A DNA stretch of 64,000 bases from Floccularia luteovirens (Eukaryota; Basidiomycota; Agaricomycetes; Agaricales; Squamanitaceae): the NCBI GenBank assembly GCA_009739215.1, contig VSJF01000005.1, positions 1,860,001-1,924,000 on the forward strand. Reading direction: 5' to 3'. The translations under genes and the position numbers were made by a program. This document shows positions 34,364 through 47,391 of the stretch, piece by piece; the first letter of the stretch is position 1, and each line of letters starts with the position of its first letter. A model generated the notes under the pieces. It worked only from the letters and a program-made list of their open reading frames with translations, was not told the DNA's origin and made no database searches.

Positions 34364-37290
34364 ATGTCCCCCAAGGTAGCACACCCTTCTAATGACGCGT
34401 CTTATATTCCAGGTTCTTCGGCATCATATGCACACGATTGGTCGCGAAATGGAACGGGGGGTTTACTCCGTACGCATGGGAGACACTTTGTTGACGCGTA
34501 TGGACGAGTGTGCAACTTGCGAGGCGTCAACCTTTCCGGAACATGTAAGACGTGAGTCTCGAGACAACAAACCTATATCCCTCGATTAATGCAGCTAACA
34601 AATTTATGAAAATATAATCAGGCCAATCAACCATGACAGAAAGCATTTTCCTGCAGATCCCAAAACTGTGACGTTTGTTGGACGTCCTTTTCCGCTGGAA
34701 GAAGCACAGGAACATTTCTCTCGTCTCAGAAGATGGGGCTTTACATTCAGTATGTTCCTAATGCCATTATGTATAAAATAATACTTCTGATAGTATTGTC
34801 ATAGTTCGTTTCCTTGTCACTTGGGAAGCAATAGAGCACGAAGGCCCGTAAGTATATATATTGTTTGTGACCCACATAATTTCTGATTCATTCGTAGTGG
34901 TATATACGACACCGAATACCTTGCTTATATTCGCCAGCTTCTATCGCTATTACCCCAATATGGTATCAAAGCCTTTGTCTCCTTGCACCAAGATGTCTGG
35001 TCGCGTTACTCTGGGGGATCTGGAGCGCCAGCTTGGACTTTAGAAGCTGTTGGCTTTGATCTTAATACCCTGGAAGAATCTGGTGCAGCTTGGCTGAATG
35101 GTGTGCGAGGTGGAGGGCATTCTGATGACGAGCGTGGTGTATGGCCTTGTGGATACACAAAACTAGCAGCTGCTACGATGGCGTAAGTGGTAACCCAATC
35201 AATTACTCGCATTAACTCATCAAGTGAATTATTTAGCACTTGCTTTTGGGCAGGAGACACATTCGCACCAAAGCTCGTGGTGAAAGACCAATTTGGCAAG
35301 GATGTTCCCATTCAGCAATTCTTACAAAATGCATTTCTTGATATGTATGACGTACTGGTTAAGTCGGTTGGAGACTTAGAAGGGGTGCTAGGCTTCGAGG
35401 CAAGTCTTGATAATCCTGTATATCATTTTTTGAGTCTTACAACCCACCTTATCAGATGATGAACGAGCCGCATCGAGGCTACATTGATATTCAATCACTA
35501 CACTCTTTTGACTATAATACAGATCTCCATCTGTCCCACATGCGTGAGTGGATTCGGGGACTAAAAATGAATGGATTACTCATATTTCAATGTCTCAAGC
35601 ATCCGCTTTCGAATCTTTTCAACTTGGTGCTGGCCACCCAGTTGTCGTATCTACTTGGACTCGCTCATTCCCGATGCCCACTAGGAACACAAAACGGACC
35701 TTGTTAAATCCAAAGGGACTCAGTGCGTGGCGAGCCGATGGTCCAACTCAAGGTCGTTGCCTTTGGGATCTCCACAATGTGTGGAGATGGGACACTAGAA
35801 ATAACGAAGCAGTCATTCTTCGAGAGAACTACTTCACCAAGCATCCTGACACTGATAAAATGGCATGTGCACCTTATTTTTGTTGTGTAATGGTTCCTGA
35901 CATCATTTTTGTCAGATTGATTGGTACACTGATTTCTATTATCCATTTTTGAAAAAGTGGAACATACGGGCTCGATCGGTGCATCATTCCATTCGTGATA
36001 AGCTTGCTTTTGTTGAAGCTATACCCAACGAAGTCAGTTTCTGGGCTCATATGATCTCCAATTACCTCTGATCGAAAAGTATAGTTCTGTCCTGCCTCGT
36101 GGACTGAAGAACATAGATTACAGCATATGGTTTATGCGCCGCACTGGTGAATATATTCTGAGATGTATCGTCACTTACGTTAACGCGTCCTTTTTGATAG
36201 GTACGACCTCAATGGTCTATTCACCAAGGCATTTGGGGATTTCACAGTTAATGTTCAGGGGCTTTCGCGGGTATTTTTATTCTACCCCTTGGATACAACC
36301 GGTCTAATAACCTTTTATAGGGAATGTTTCCTCCAAAAGCGTTCTACTGGGGTCAAAAGGGCGTTAGAGAGAACTTTTCTCTACAAATCCGTAACATTGT
36401 TGAACATGCTTATAAGTCTTTGGGAGAAACTCCCGTATTCCTTGGTGAATGCGGGGTTCCTATGGACATGAAGTAGGTTTTAAGCCCTTGTTTTATGACA
36501 ATATTATTAAACAATGTCACAGCCAAGGAGCAGCTTTCAGAACAGACGATTTTACTTGGCAAGCGCGAATGATGGATGCGATGCTGACTGGATTAGAACA
36601 AGCTTTAGTAGGGTATACGTAAGTTACTTCTTCAATTCCTATTGTGTTTCTCGAGACATGAATTTTTCTCATAGCCTTTGGAATTACAACCCTCTGAACG
36701 ATGATGCCAACGGGGACGACTGGAATGGAGAAAACTTTTCTTGGTTCAGTCGCAAACGTGCATTACCCCCGTCCCTCCTTTATTATGAGCAAGATGCTCC
36801 TTCACTAGATAACGGTGCCCGAATTCTCTCCGCTATTGTGCGACCCTACGCTGCTAAAACTGCCGGGATACCCGTGGAATTTACCTATGAGATGACTACT
36901 GGTGAATTCACTTACAAGTGGGCTGATCCTAGCACCAGCAGCGAAATCGAATCGGGTCCGCATGTCTCTCAGCCTCCACTCAAAGACCATCCACTTTTAA
37001 CCTCGAAAGAGACGGAAATATTCTTACCTTCCCAATTAACACATGGCAGGAAAGTCATCGTCGAAGGCCTTGGTGAGAAAGATGTTTATCGTCATGACGA
37101 GACTCGACAGACGCTTTTCATTGTATCACGAGATACGACACCTGGAATTGTTCATAACATCAGAGTTTCCCTTGATCCGCCTATCACCCCGATTTTTGAA
37201 TTGAATGATTTTTGGGGAGACTATGGGCTGCGTATTGTTTCCTTTGGGATCGTCCTACTAGGTATTTTGGCATATTGGATCATTCCTTAA
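34364..37290 (+). CDS. EGH1: GH5_12 steryl-/ceramide beta-glucosidase (EGCrP/Egh1 type)
   Basis: Thirteen exons encode a long intracellular GH5 protein. Landmarks are GRHFVDAYGRVCNLRGVNLSG, RRWGFTFIRFLVTWEAIE, HQDVWSRYSGGSGAPAW, the acid/base Glu in GFEMMNEPHRGY, the nucleophile Glu in FLGECGVPMDM and LWNYNPLNDD. A beta-sandwich C-terminal part precedes a hydrophobic tail (FGIVLLGILAYWIIP) that could anchor it to a membrane. This is the family of fungal EGCrP enzymes and yeast Egh1, which remove glucose from ergosteryl glucoside and glucosylceramide and keep steryl glycosides from accumulating. Two introns start with GC (35,400-35,455 and 35,863-35,915); the first has a near-perfect AG|GCAAGT donor. 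ATG at 34,364 directly precedes the conserved region, with no signal peptide. Confidence 0.88.
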
Positions 37291-37700
37291 TGGATGTTTG
37301 CAGTTCTGTGTACGGTCTTTCTTTCGCATACTTTTCATAACGGACTTTATTATCCATTATCATAGACAAAAATTTACAACTTTTCATCTTCAACATAAGG
37401 TCCCTCCATTGCATCAGAGTAGAAAAAGAGTCAAAAACGACCTGTAAGTGGTTGTCTGAACGCGCAAGATATAGTACGAATTGGTACAGCAGTCGACAAT
37501 CGATTAACATTTAACAAACTAATGCGGGAACTTTTCATATTATGAAGCAGTAAAAACTGAAGCTGCAAAATTTAACGCAACAGAAACAAGACATCTATTC
37601 AATTAACCAAGAAAAATACAGTGACTTCTAGCAATACTAAAATCAAAATACAAAGGCAGAAAATTTCACAAAATAGCTTCAGTTAGGTACTTTTAGGGGC
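37291..37700. other. Convergent 3' spacer
   Basis: No gene seen. The GH5 gene and the Clp1-like gene end towards each other across it, so it holds two 3' untranslated regions. Confidence 0.5.
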
Positions 37701-39043
37701 TCACTTCGCCAGGTCGTCTACGACTTTTGCTTGGTGACAGATGGCCTTGATAAGAATATCACGGCACAAGTCCAACTCGTTCCACAAATTTTTCTCAAAA
37801 AGACCGATATGGCACAAGTTATCACTGAGCGCCTCCAGAGTAGCCGCAGTTTGAACCAGAGTGTTCTCAAGATCCGCTTCAGAACAGAATATTTTGGAAG
37901 CCTCTGCGACCTCTTGTGCAATTGAATCAACTGTCCTAGACATTTCCAAATCTGAGCTTGTAGAAACCAAAGAGCGCGTTGAGCTAAAATTATCTTGAGA
38001 GACCAGTCCAAAAAGGTTGAGAAGCTTCAATACGTTCTTTCCCTCGTTAAGCGTAGGGGTAACATTCCCTTCAGAAGTAGCAGTCACAGTAGCTTGAAGA
38101 GAAGGCAATGGGTGCATGATGCCACGAAGCCACTCGGGTATAAGGGCTCCAAACAAGCGAGTCTGATCCTTGGTGTGAAGATATATAACCAGTTCCGGAA
38201 AGGTTTCCAAATGTGGTACTTGTATGAGAACCCGCGGGAGTTCTTTATGTAAACGACGAGGGAGGATGAGTTCTGAGCTGGCAGGTTCCTTTCCAAACCC
38301 TGCCGATGAAGATATGTTGGGTACGTTGAGGAGGAAGAGTAAGTCGTTTATTGGTATTTCTAGTACTTCCGGATAGCTTAGGCACCTGGTAGTCCTAGCT
38401 CTGCGTGGTATGCGCCTATTCCCAACCTTGTGAAGTTTCACGAGACTAAAAGGTTTCACTGAATAGGCTAAAAGAATATGAGTAGCACTGAGAGGTCTCG
38501 GTGAGATGAGCTGGTCAGTAGTGCTTAACCTCATATTGGCCCATGTTTGTGCATTAGGCGCAGGTTCAGTAATGTCCAGCCTATTCTCAATGCTGGCCAT
38601 TGCAGAAGTACCAAGATGATAGAGAGATGAGGAAGATAATACGCGCCTGATAACATGAACAGGTGGCCCCGTAGGATTTGAATTTTCCTTTGAGATAAAA
38701 ATATCACTGCCAAAGACAGACAGACGTGTAGTGGCATCGCGCAACTTCACGTCGTGACGCCTTTGTGACCTATAAAGCCAATGTCTGATGATCGCCGTTA
38801 GCAATAGGTAAGGAATGCAAGAAGTTCATGCAAATACCTCTCGGGAGATACAACATGCAGTTTAAGAACATTCCGAATCTCATCCAAGCTCTTCGAGCTC
38901 AATATGAGGGACTCGCGATCAGGAGCTACATCAAGTAGGACCTGTCGATCCAGAGCCTGCTCCTTGGGGTGGTTGTAAAGCTGACCAGCAGCCGAGTCAC
39001 TCTCCGAAAGAATGATAGTAGGTAGTTTGTTATGAGCCAGCAT
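37701..39043 (-). CDS. Clp1-like protein
   Basis: Two exons joined by a 53-nt intron near 38,790-38,842 encode about 430 residues. Core segments are THILLAYSVKPFSLVKLHKVG, CLSYPEVLEIPINDLLFL and FPELVIYLHTKDQTRLFGAL, in the order seen in basidiomycete Clp1-like proteins. In Coprinopsis, Clp1 is needed for clamp-cell formation in the dikaryon downstream of the A mating-type genes. A basic patch (RRIPRRARTTR) could act as a nuclear signal. No signal peptide or membrane span. ATG at 39,041-39,043, TGA/TAG region at 37,701. The assignment is by pattern memory and should be treated as probable. Confidence 0.55.
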
Positions 39044-39862
39044 TGTAAAAATAGCAAGACGAGTGGGATGGTAGGATGAGAATACCGAGAAGTATTATGA
39101 GGATAAGGTATGTAAGGACATGGTTGCCCGACATTTTGAGCTCTTATACGCAGAGCTCATATCAAAGCTGGAACCACTGGCCACGATCATCACTGTGGAC
39201 AATGTAGGTGGAGGGGGCCAACTGCCTCGAAGACTCAATATACACTGTTGTCTATTTTTATCAGGGCCACAAGATAGTTGATCCCCTATATAAAGCGAGA
39301 GTGGCTTTCTGTCAATGTGTCAGAAACAGTCTCCATAGCGATTCCGTCTGGCTCAAGCTAATTTTTCGCAAATGCAGAGAACTAATTGTGTGAGGTGGGG
39401 AAGTATTCGTGGTTGTGCAAATTCTAATTCGAAAGTAGTCCTGCACTGACCTCATTCTGGAATGTCGTCGAGAAAGAAAAATAGGGGTGTTTCAAAGTTC
39501 GGATCCTAAGCGCTGGTGCCACGCAGTGCCGATGATAATGGAAATATGTAAGTATCCGCTGTATCTGCACCACGTCCACCATGTTTCCTCATGTTCAACG
39601 TCAATCACCATCCATGCTGCATACAGCTGTGCAAAGAATATGTATTGGTCTGTATAGGTCTCAACTGATTTCCAGGACATGTCAATCAAAGTTATTCCGG
39701 ACGGAATGAGCGTATTATATTCTTGGCAGGGAGGCTGACACCGACCGTCCTCCTATGGATCTCGTTAAATATTCAAATTAAATTCAAACTCGATTCCTGC
39801 TCCTTACCTCCTTGCCTCCTTACCTCCTTGTCTCAGCACGACCGTATACCTTTGTCGCTACG
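39044..39862. other. Divergent spacer
   Basis: No gene supported. It lies between the divergent starts of the Clp1-like and alginate-lyase-like genes and holds their promoters. Confidence 0.45.
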
Positions 39863-41860
39863 ATGTTAGCGATCTCCTCACTCTTTCACCTTTCGCTTTT
39901 ATTTGGTCTCACGAACCGTGTTCTGGGGCAAACTAGTTATGCCAATGATTTCGTCGATCCCGACTACATTGTTGCTGGCAATTTTCCTGCGAACACTGGT
40001 GCAGCACAACGTACCATCATCAAATGGGCAACAACATATGGCTCGCAGGGACCATGGTGTAATTATATATCAATCTCTGGAACGACACAAATTTAACTTT
40101 ATCGCGTATAGCGGTCATGAATAAGCCTTTTGTTGCTCCAAGTGGAGACAAGCACGACTACATGAGTTTTGCTCCATAGTAAGTCTTGCTCGCTCGTTCA
40201 AGAGGTATGTTAACATCATATATAATAGTTGGTGGCCTGACTGCTCCGGTGTCGGCAACACGACAGAACTACCCATTGATCAAGGTAAGAAATATTGTTG
40301 TTTAACTAGAGCAGATGACTCACTTGTGCTACGACAAAGTTTGGAAATTGTGTACTTATAAGTCGCGTGACGGTCAATTTAACCCTGATGTCCGCACCAT
40401 CGACGATGTGGGCGGATTCCAGAACCTCTCCGATGCCGTTCTCTATAACGTAATTGCCTGGAAAGTCTCGAATCCACCTGAACCTTCATTTGCAAAGACT
40501 GCAGGTCAGTACAAGCTTTTCCTTTCTTCGCTAGCACTCTACGGGTCTACTTCGCATGAAGATGGGGTTAGAGAGCATCACAGGCGCTAACTCAATTACC
40601 CCGAATAACCACATGCAGTTCGTCCATCTGACTAAGAACTATTTTTTTTGCAGTAACATTCATCAAAACCTGGTTCCTTGATGATGCTACACGCATGAAC
40701 CCAAATCTTAACTATGCCCAGATGCAAAGAGGTCCTGATGGCCAGAATGGAAGTCACACGGGCATTCTGTAAGTTGGCTGAATTCTCGCAGTTTTACTTG
40801 AGGCTAATTGAATGGATCGCTGCAGAGATCTGAAGTGCATGACAAAAATAGTTTCTGCCATTCTCATACTCAGAAAATCCAACAACACCGACTGGACTCT
40901 TGATATGGATAATGCCATGAATTCTTGGTCACGAGAATACATTTCATGGTTGGAAACAGCTTCTATATCAATCGAGGAGATGAATTCTGACAAGTGAGCC
41001 CGTTTATCTGATGTCAAAAGCACATTGTGCTCAATTGATTTATAACAAAGTAACCACGGTACCTTTTTTTACAATCAATTAGCTTCTTTAAAAATTCTCG
41101 TCGGAGACATCGAAGGAGCGAAAGGTGTTACTGGTAATTATTTCAGTAAACAATACATGTCACAAATCCAGGGAAATGGTGAACAAGTACGTATTCCGTT
41201 TTGACAGATTCCATCAAAAAATAAAGAGGCTGACGCAATGTTCTCAGCCTTTGGAAGCGGCCCGAACCCGGCCATACCATTACCGTGCTTACAATTTAGC
41301 TGCAATGATTGTGCGTGTTTCCCACGACAATAACCTGCTAGTTATTGACTCAATACCACAGACTAACGCTCGTTTGGACAAATATGCAAACTCCGCGTCT
41401 AACGTATGGAACAAGGACAACAACGCAAGGCGCCAACATCAAAACTGCCCTCGACTTTGCTTTGACGACCTCTGCCAGTACTAGTAAAGAAGACAGTTAC
41501 GCTCCGGAACTATACCCGAATATCGCTGCTGTTGCGTCCGTTTATGGAGACTCTGACGGAAAATACCTCAACTTTTTGAAGAATGCTGATCCTAGCTTTG
41601 CCACGTCCCAGGCATACCCTCTTTGGAATCAGCCATTCGCCTTGGACTTAGGCGAAGTATCATCTAGTACACACGCCAGTGGCCACGGCGGAAGCGCAAC
41701 TAAGTCAGGCCCTAGTCCTACTGGTCAGTCGAATTCAAATACCAAACCGAACAACAATAGCAATAGTAGCAAATCCAATGCTGCTGTCCGGCCAGATATG
41801 CGTTGGACGAATTTGGGTTCTGCGATTCTTGTTGTCGCAGGAATTGCCTTGTTACTGTAG
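39863..41860 (+). CDS. GPI-anchored alginate-lyase-fold polysaccharide lyase, probable one-base insertion
   Basis: Nine exons encode a secreted protein: signal peptide MLAISSLFHLSLLFGLTNRVLG, then the alginate-lyase domain with KHDYMSFAPYWWPDC, GQFNPDVRTIDDVGGF, WFLDDATRMNPNLNYAQ, SHTGILDLKC, SDNNHGTFFYNQLASL and ARTRPYHYRAYNLAAM. A Ser/Gly/Asn-rich tail and terminal hydrophobic segment (SAILVVAGIALLL) predict a GPI anchor. The fold is that of fungal glucuronan/alginate lyases, which cut uronic-acid polymers by beta-elimination. In the last exon, codons ..VWNK and ..TTTQGANIKTALDFAL are in different frames. Removing one G at 41,415-41,416 joins them into one frame, so the gene is either frameshifted or mis-sequenced there. 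TAG at 41,858-41,860. Confidence 0.75.
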
Positions 41861-44800
41861 TCATATTCCCAATGATATCAACCGGAATTACTGTTACGTT
41901 CTTCCTATTTTCAACCCCGGAAGGTTGAACTGGCCACTGGATGTAGGCCTATGTTGTTCTTACCATGCAATGAGGGTAGTATATAAATGACTATTTATAA
42001 GCTCACTGATTTGAGAGATTGTCTAGAAGCTAGCATGAAGACATTATCTTTATTACATACCACTATGTCCCGCAGATTGTAATTCAATCCATCACTGTGT
42101 CAATACTGGCAGTCTCTTTGGCTATTAAGTTTATTGATATGTATTACATCCTGTTGGTAAGGCGAATGTAGCATGTGGATAGTAATGTCACGCCTCAAGA
42201 TGTCAGGTTCGAGAAGGATGTATTATACCTGACACAGAATAATAGCATGCAAACTTGACTTCTGCGTCCTCCAGATTCCTGATGGAACTTGCAATCGAAA
42301 ACCTTTAGGGGAAGGCAGCAACTGACTACAAGTTTTGAAGACCAGGAACTCCGCAGAGAATTTGGGAGCAGAAAGTTGAATACAGCCTTATTTTAGGACT
42401 GAAGATGTCCACGGGTGGATGTAGATGATCTATTTGACAGAATGATGGGTTATTCTGATACAAGTTGTTCATCGATTTAACGGTGCGGACCCGAGTATAA
42501 AAATTGATCCTCACAAGGTTCTTGATATGGGCATTACCCATAGCGCCCACTGCGTGCGCGCTTTCTCCATGATAGTTAGCATCAGATACGGCTAAAAAAT
42601 AAGGCTCGTACCTTCCTGTTACGATCCCATCGATAATAAAACATACGCATTGAGGTTTTTTAACAGACAGAACTGATACCTTTGTGATTGATTGATACCC
42701 GACAAACCGCAAGAGTATACGTAAAATTGAACGTGTTTCAACCCAACACCCTGAAATCCCATCAGGTCAACTAAATCGAGTGGTTGATTCAAAAAAATTT
42801 CCATCTAACATAGAACTGGTGCGGTAAAGTTTTGATAGATGTATGCAAAAAATAACGGGCACGCCACCCATCCGAGATAGCATCATTCTCCCGGAAAACC
42901 AATTTTTTCGGCTAGATCGCTTTCGTTTATATGTTAGGATACACTGTATATACAGGATGAAACGCGCATATTGTGTCGTTCAAAGTGGTTGTTGTCGTAA
43001 GTCGCTTGGGAATATTTTGAGTGCAGATGCCAATCTGAGACCACTGACAAGGCTGGTCCCAATGTTCAAGGCACCTGACATTGAAAGAGCACTTTCGGGA
43101 CTTGACGGAACTGAAAAATAATTCGAAATTGTGAAGGTTGGGTGCCGCATGCAAGAAGTGTGTCAAAGAAGAACGATGGATTAGCGGAATTGCCCATGAC
43201 CAGTTCAGATAACAGCCTATTGTGAAGAGAATGGAATAGACCGTTAATGTCGTGTATCAACAAGGCCGCAATTTTTAGCGACAGTTTCGCAGTGGGAGAA
43301 ATGGGAGAAATAGTACCTGGGGTGTAGGGTCCAGTGGTTCAGTGAAAGCCGAGAGAACAATGGGATCTCTATGACAAGTGCAGTTATTCGAGGTTGTAGG
43401 CGCTGTGACGTATAGAACTCGCGTCATTTGCATTCGCCGAGGACGAACTGTCTGATCGCATACTTGGGTTGCCAAGAATACGGGATTGTTCTGTTGCTAC
43501 TCCTGATGTCATGAAAGCAGCAGGAGTTAGCTCACCGAAACGACTCGTACATACACCTAACCACCAAAATGCCTACAACAGAAGGCGACCGTTGATCTAG
43601 GCCATCTGTGTTGTTTCCGTATTTTAATCTTCGAACTTTGATGGAACCATATGTTCAGGTTGGACAAGGAAACGAAAATGCTTGTGAAACGTATTCCCCT
43701 CACTTGCTTAGGGTGGAGCTGCGCGTTAGACATGGTTTATCGCCTAGATAATACACCTGTTGATAGTATCACCGTGATACCAGAAGTAAGGGATTCATTC
43801 AATTGTAAAAACTTGGTAAAAATGGCGCGTCACAAAGATTGTCACATTCGAACACTGTTGCTCAGGATCATACTAATAAAGGCGCCTATGGGTCAGAATC
43901 ACCCGCTGTCGGTGACCACCTCTGTTAACGATAGTCTTTATCATTTCGAGGGTCTGAATGCTAATACATATAATCGGGAGTGTTTCATTTCAGATTTGGG
44001 TTGAACGTGCGAAAGAATCAGGGATCATCCAATCTCAAGCGCTTTGTTCCTCCATCTTTTTGAAGATCAAAGGTAACGTATTCTGATTCGAATTTTCCTA
44101 GTGGTGGTTTATTTGAGCCAGTCCATATCTAGACATAGACAAGAGAAGTATCTTGAAGAACAACTGCAAGTACGATGTCCGAAGGGATTGTTCTATATAA
44201 CCACTTGGACGTCTGAAGGACAACTTCACATGAATCAATCATTACAAATAATCACTACAGTCAGCTTCTTAGTCCGACCAGATGTAAAAACAGAAATAGA
44301 AATAAGAAGAGTAAGTACAGCTTGGGCATGCATTATAATAAGCATCTACACAGCAACCCGATCGTGAGGTTGAAACCATCTCATTTCGAATATCAAATCC
44401 GAAAACTCCAACCATTGCTCAGTTCATCATGTTGGTGAAAATAAACGAACAGTCGGCGGCGGCAGCGGCATGTGGTGCATCCTGATCGGGATCTGGATAA
44501 GCTGTTCCGACAGTTGTGCTGGTTACAGCTACAGTGTCATTGTGGTACGACTCCCGACAATTGGAAATCTAGCAGTCGATGTCGTTGGAGAAGTTTCAGG
44601 CAATTTCCGTGATCTCTTCATAGCATGTCGACACACTTAGCGTAATCCACACGACAATAGGCTCTGCGGCATACTCTTGCAATCCAAGACTGCGACAGGT
44701 TTATCTGTCTAAAGTTTTCAGTCCGAGTGGTAAAAAGGTTCTCGAAAAGGACGAGGGATAGAGTTGCTATTGACTTGCCCCGACGAGTACGGAATTCGTT

Positions 44801-45850
44801 TTTGTCGCCATAGAATTAGAAAGAACCTGTTTCTGGGGTCGTTAGAAATATAGATGAGTACCTGGCCCTGAAAGTTATGATATATTGGGTATAGCTAATA
44901 TTTCAAACCAGATCACGACATGCTTATTGTTAAATATTTTGAATCTTCCACACAGTCAAAAAATAGACGGGTACTTATTGTAGACTGACAAAATTCCCCC
45001 TGGCAGTATTCGACTTTCAACAAAAATAAGCTAAAATAGCTGAATTCAAGCTGCGGATTGGAGTCTGCCAGTGTCATCACCATGTGTATTGACTTGACTG
45101 TTCATCTCTTCATTTGGGCCATTAGACCTTAGAACCGGGGATGGCCGTGCAATCAAGACAGATGCAAGGTACCACCGTCATTGCTAGTTCTTGAAGATTT
45201 AAGATTCATATATTGAATGACTATGGCGGTTTGGTAAAGCGAGTATCGGTCGGGTGGTCTAATAATAGCCACATAGCCCAAGCACTGCCATTGTAAACTC
45301 TTGCGCATGTGTTATTAAGCTTTATAATGAAATGCCGCGCTCGGATCGGGATAACTTATAGAAAAAATGTACGGTACAGTATAAGACTGCTACTGGATAG
45401 GTGAGAACCCAAAAGTCCTATGAAATTAGTGCCAATTGAAGATGGCAGGCTTTGTACATGTACATGATTGATACCATTGACAGTTTATATATGGGATCAA
45501 AATCGCCTAAAAGATAAGTAAATGCCACGTTCGTATGTGATTACCCTCTCGCACCTCGGTCCGCAAATCAAATCTGATTTGGTAGTCTGTACTGGTTCTA
45601 TAAGAAAAATGGATGTGTTGTTTTATTTCTGAAGCGCATTAAGTAATCTACTGTCAAACAGTATTACTTTCAACGTGGGTCCCATATTTCAAGATAAGAG
45701 TGAGATGAGGATTTCGCCATCGGTGACCCCAAGTTCTATTAATCTTTTATCACTACATACGTTATACAAATCTAGAGGCTTCGGGGACTTCTTAAAAAGT
45801 GAAGTTTTTAAATAATACAAAAGTGGGTTTAACCCCACCAAAAAAAATAA
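41861..45850. other. Long stretch without a supported gene
   Basis: No model with consistent frame, start and splice sites was found in 4.0 kb. On the minus strand at about 44,430-44,700 two neighbouring pieces read like protein (LQEYAAEPIVVWITLSVSTC, then after a CTAG acceptor NDTVAVTSTTVGTAYPDPDQ), which may be decayed exons. Frames at 42,326-42,712 and 43,651-44,004 have no recognisable motifs. Confidence 0.4.
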
Positions 45851-47391
45851 CTATGAATCGAAGATTGCTCCATATGCGGCAATCCCTCTAGTTTCCATCC
45901 CGTAAACAACCTTGTGAGTGACTTTAGGATTAGAGATAATGAAAACAGCTTCTGCGTCGCTCTCCTTGACAAGTTGATATGTCAAAGCGACTATGTCGGG
46001 TCTTCCAAGTTGACGGGTATTCCAAATAACTGCATTTTTGTCAACCTTGCGAACAGCATCGATGATCTTCGTGCCATATGTCTGCTCGGGAGTCTGGGTT
46101 GACCAGAGTACTCTAGTTGGGGTGATGTTCGCGTAGAAGAGGGATAAGCAAGGGCCGATACCAGATCCTGTAGCAACTACAACGATCCGTTTGAACAGCC
46201 TTGAGGTATAGAGGACACCGTGTAAGGGGTAACCTCTGATCCATACCTTCTTTGGGGGACTGTTGATGCTTTGCCTTGTCCAATCGCCGGCGTTTGAGAC
46301 AACAACCGAGAATCCGTTGATCTTGCCGTTCTCATCTTCGTCTGGGATAGTAGCAAATGCATGCCATTCGAGGACAGGGTTGGTAGATACCTTGACACCG
46401 TAAAATGGTTGCATCGCCTTGTATTTGAAATGAAGTCGGATGGCATGATCAGAAAGGACTTCGGGGAAGACTTCTCTTCTTCTGAGACGAGACCACGAGA
46501 TGAGAGTGCAGCTGGTGGAGACACAGATAAACCAGAAGTTGGGTGATCGGACGAGGTACAGTCCTAATGAGATATCCTCAACTTTTCTACGAGCGTTGGC
46601 ATACACGATGTTGTGAATCCAGAAGCAGCAAAGGGCGGTCCAACCAGCAAGGCGATGGGTAGCCTCGAATCTGTCATGAAATTTAACGCGGAAGCGAGGC
46701 CATGCCGCTGCGAGAATGAATATGAACATGGTGAGGACGATATAGGAGGTAGCAACGCTAGCGCGGGAGTCACGACTTGGTGCTTGTACGAAGTCGATTG
46801 TGTTAAGTGCTGTGTACAAAATATACCAAACTACAGCTGCCACACCACTGCCACTGTGACCACCTCCGTAGTGATAGATTTTTGCGAGTCTTCGGCGAAT
46901 AGCGAGAGGTACTGAGTGCGGAACACAAGAGAATACTTCGTAGAGAACGTTTACGAAATTCTCCTGGCGAAATAGGATACAAGCCATGAGATTTGCGGAT
47001 GCTGCATTTGCAACATTTGTCGTTTTTGGGGTGCCACGAGCACGAGCCACCAAAATGACGAATACAATCAAATTGACAGTGAAGATGAAGGTGAATATCT
47101 TCCGGTATGTCGTGTAGAAGTTGTCTAGACAGGTTGTGAGTGATGAGGACCTTGCAATGGATAAAAGCGCGACTACTTACACCGAATGTATCGAGTGACT
47201 TTGTTGCCCTTCTTGTCAGTCAAGGGGATCTGTTTTGGGACTGGGGGCTCATCTAAAGCTTGAGCCTTGACCTCCTCCAATGATTCGGTTGAACCAGAAC
47301 TGGAAGACACATTGCTAGAGGCTGAGACCACCTTGTCATCGGAGTGGTCTTGCTGGTTGCGTTCAATGTCCTGGTCGACTCTGAGAGACAT
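45851..47391 (-). CDS. tmpA: TmpA-like integral-membrane flavo-oxidoreductase
   Basis: Exon 1 (47,181-47,391) encodes a hydrophilic N terminus; a 56-nt intron follows, and exon 2 (45,851-47,124) holds the rest, about 490 residues. After several membrane spans (FTFIFTVNLIVFVILVA, VVWYILYTALNTI, IVLTMFIFILAAAWP, LAGWTALCCFWIHNIVYAN) comes a cytosolic ferredoxin-reductase-like part with VWIRGYP and a nucleotide-binding VVVATGSGIGPCLSLF. This is the layout of Aspergillus TmpA and related membrane oxidoreductases, distant relatives of ferric reductases. TmpA influences conidiation signalling in Aspergillus; here the role and substrate are unknown. Haem-ligand His pairs typical of ferric reductases are less clear. 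ATG at 47,389-47,391. Confidence 0.7.

Noticed and set aside
41861..45850. Transposable element in the long gene-free stretch
   Set aside because: No terminal repeats, target-site duplication or transposase/reverse-transcriptase motif could be seen by eye.
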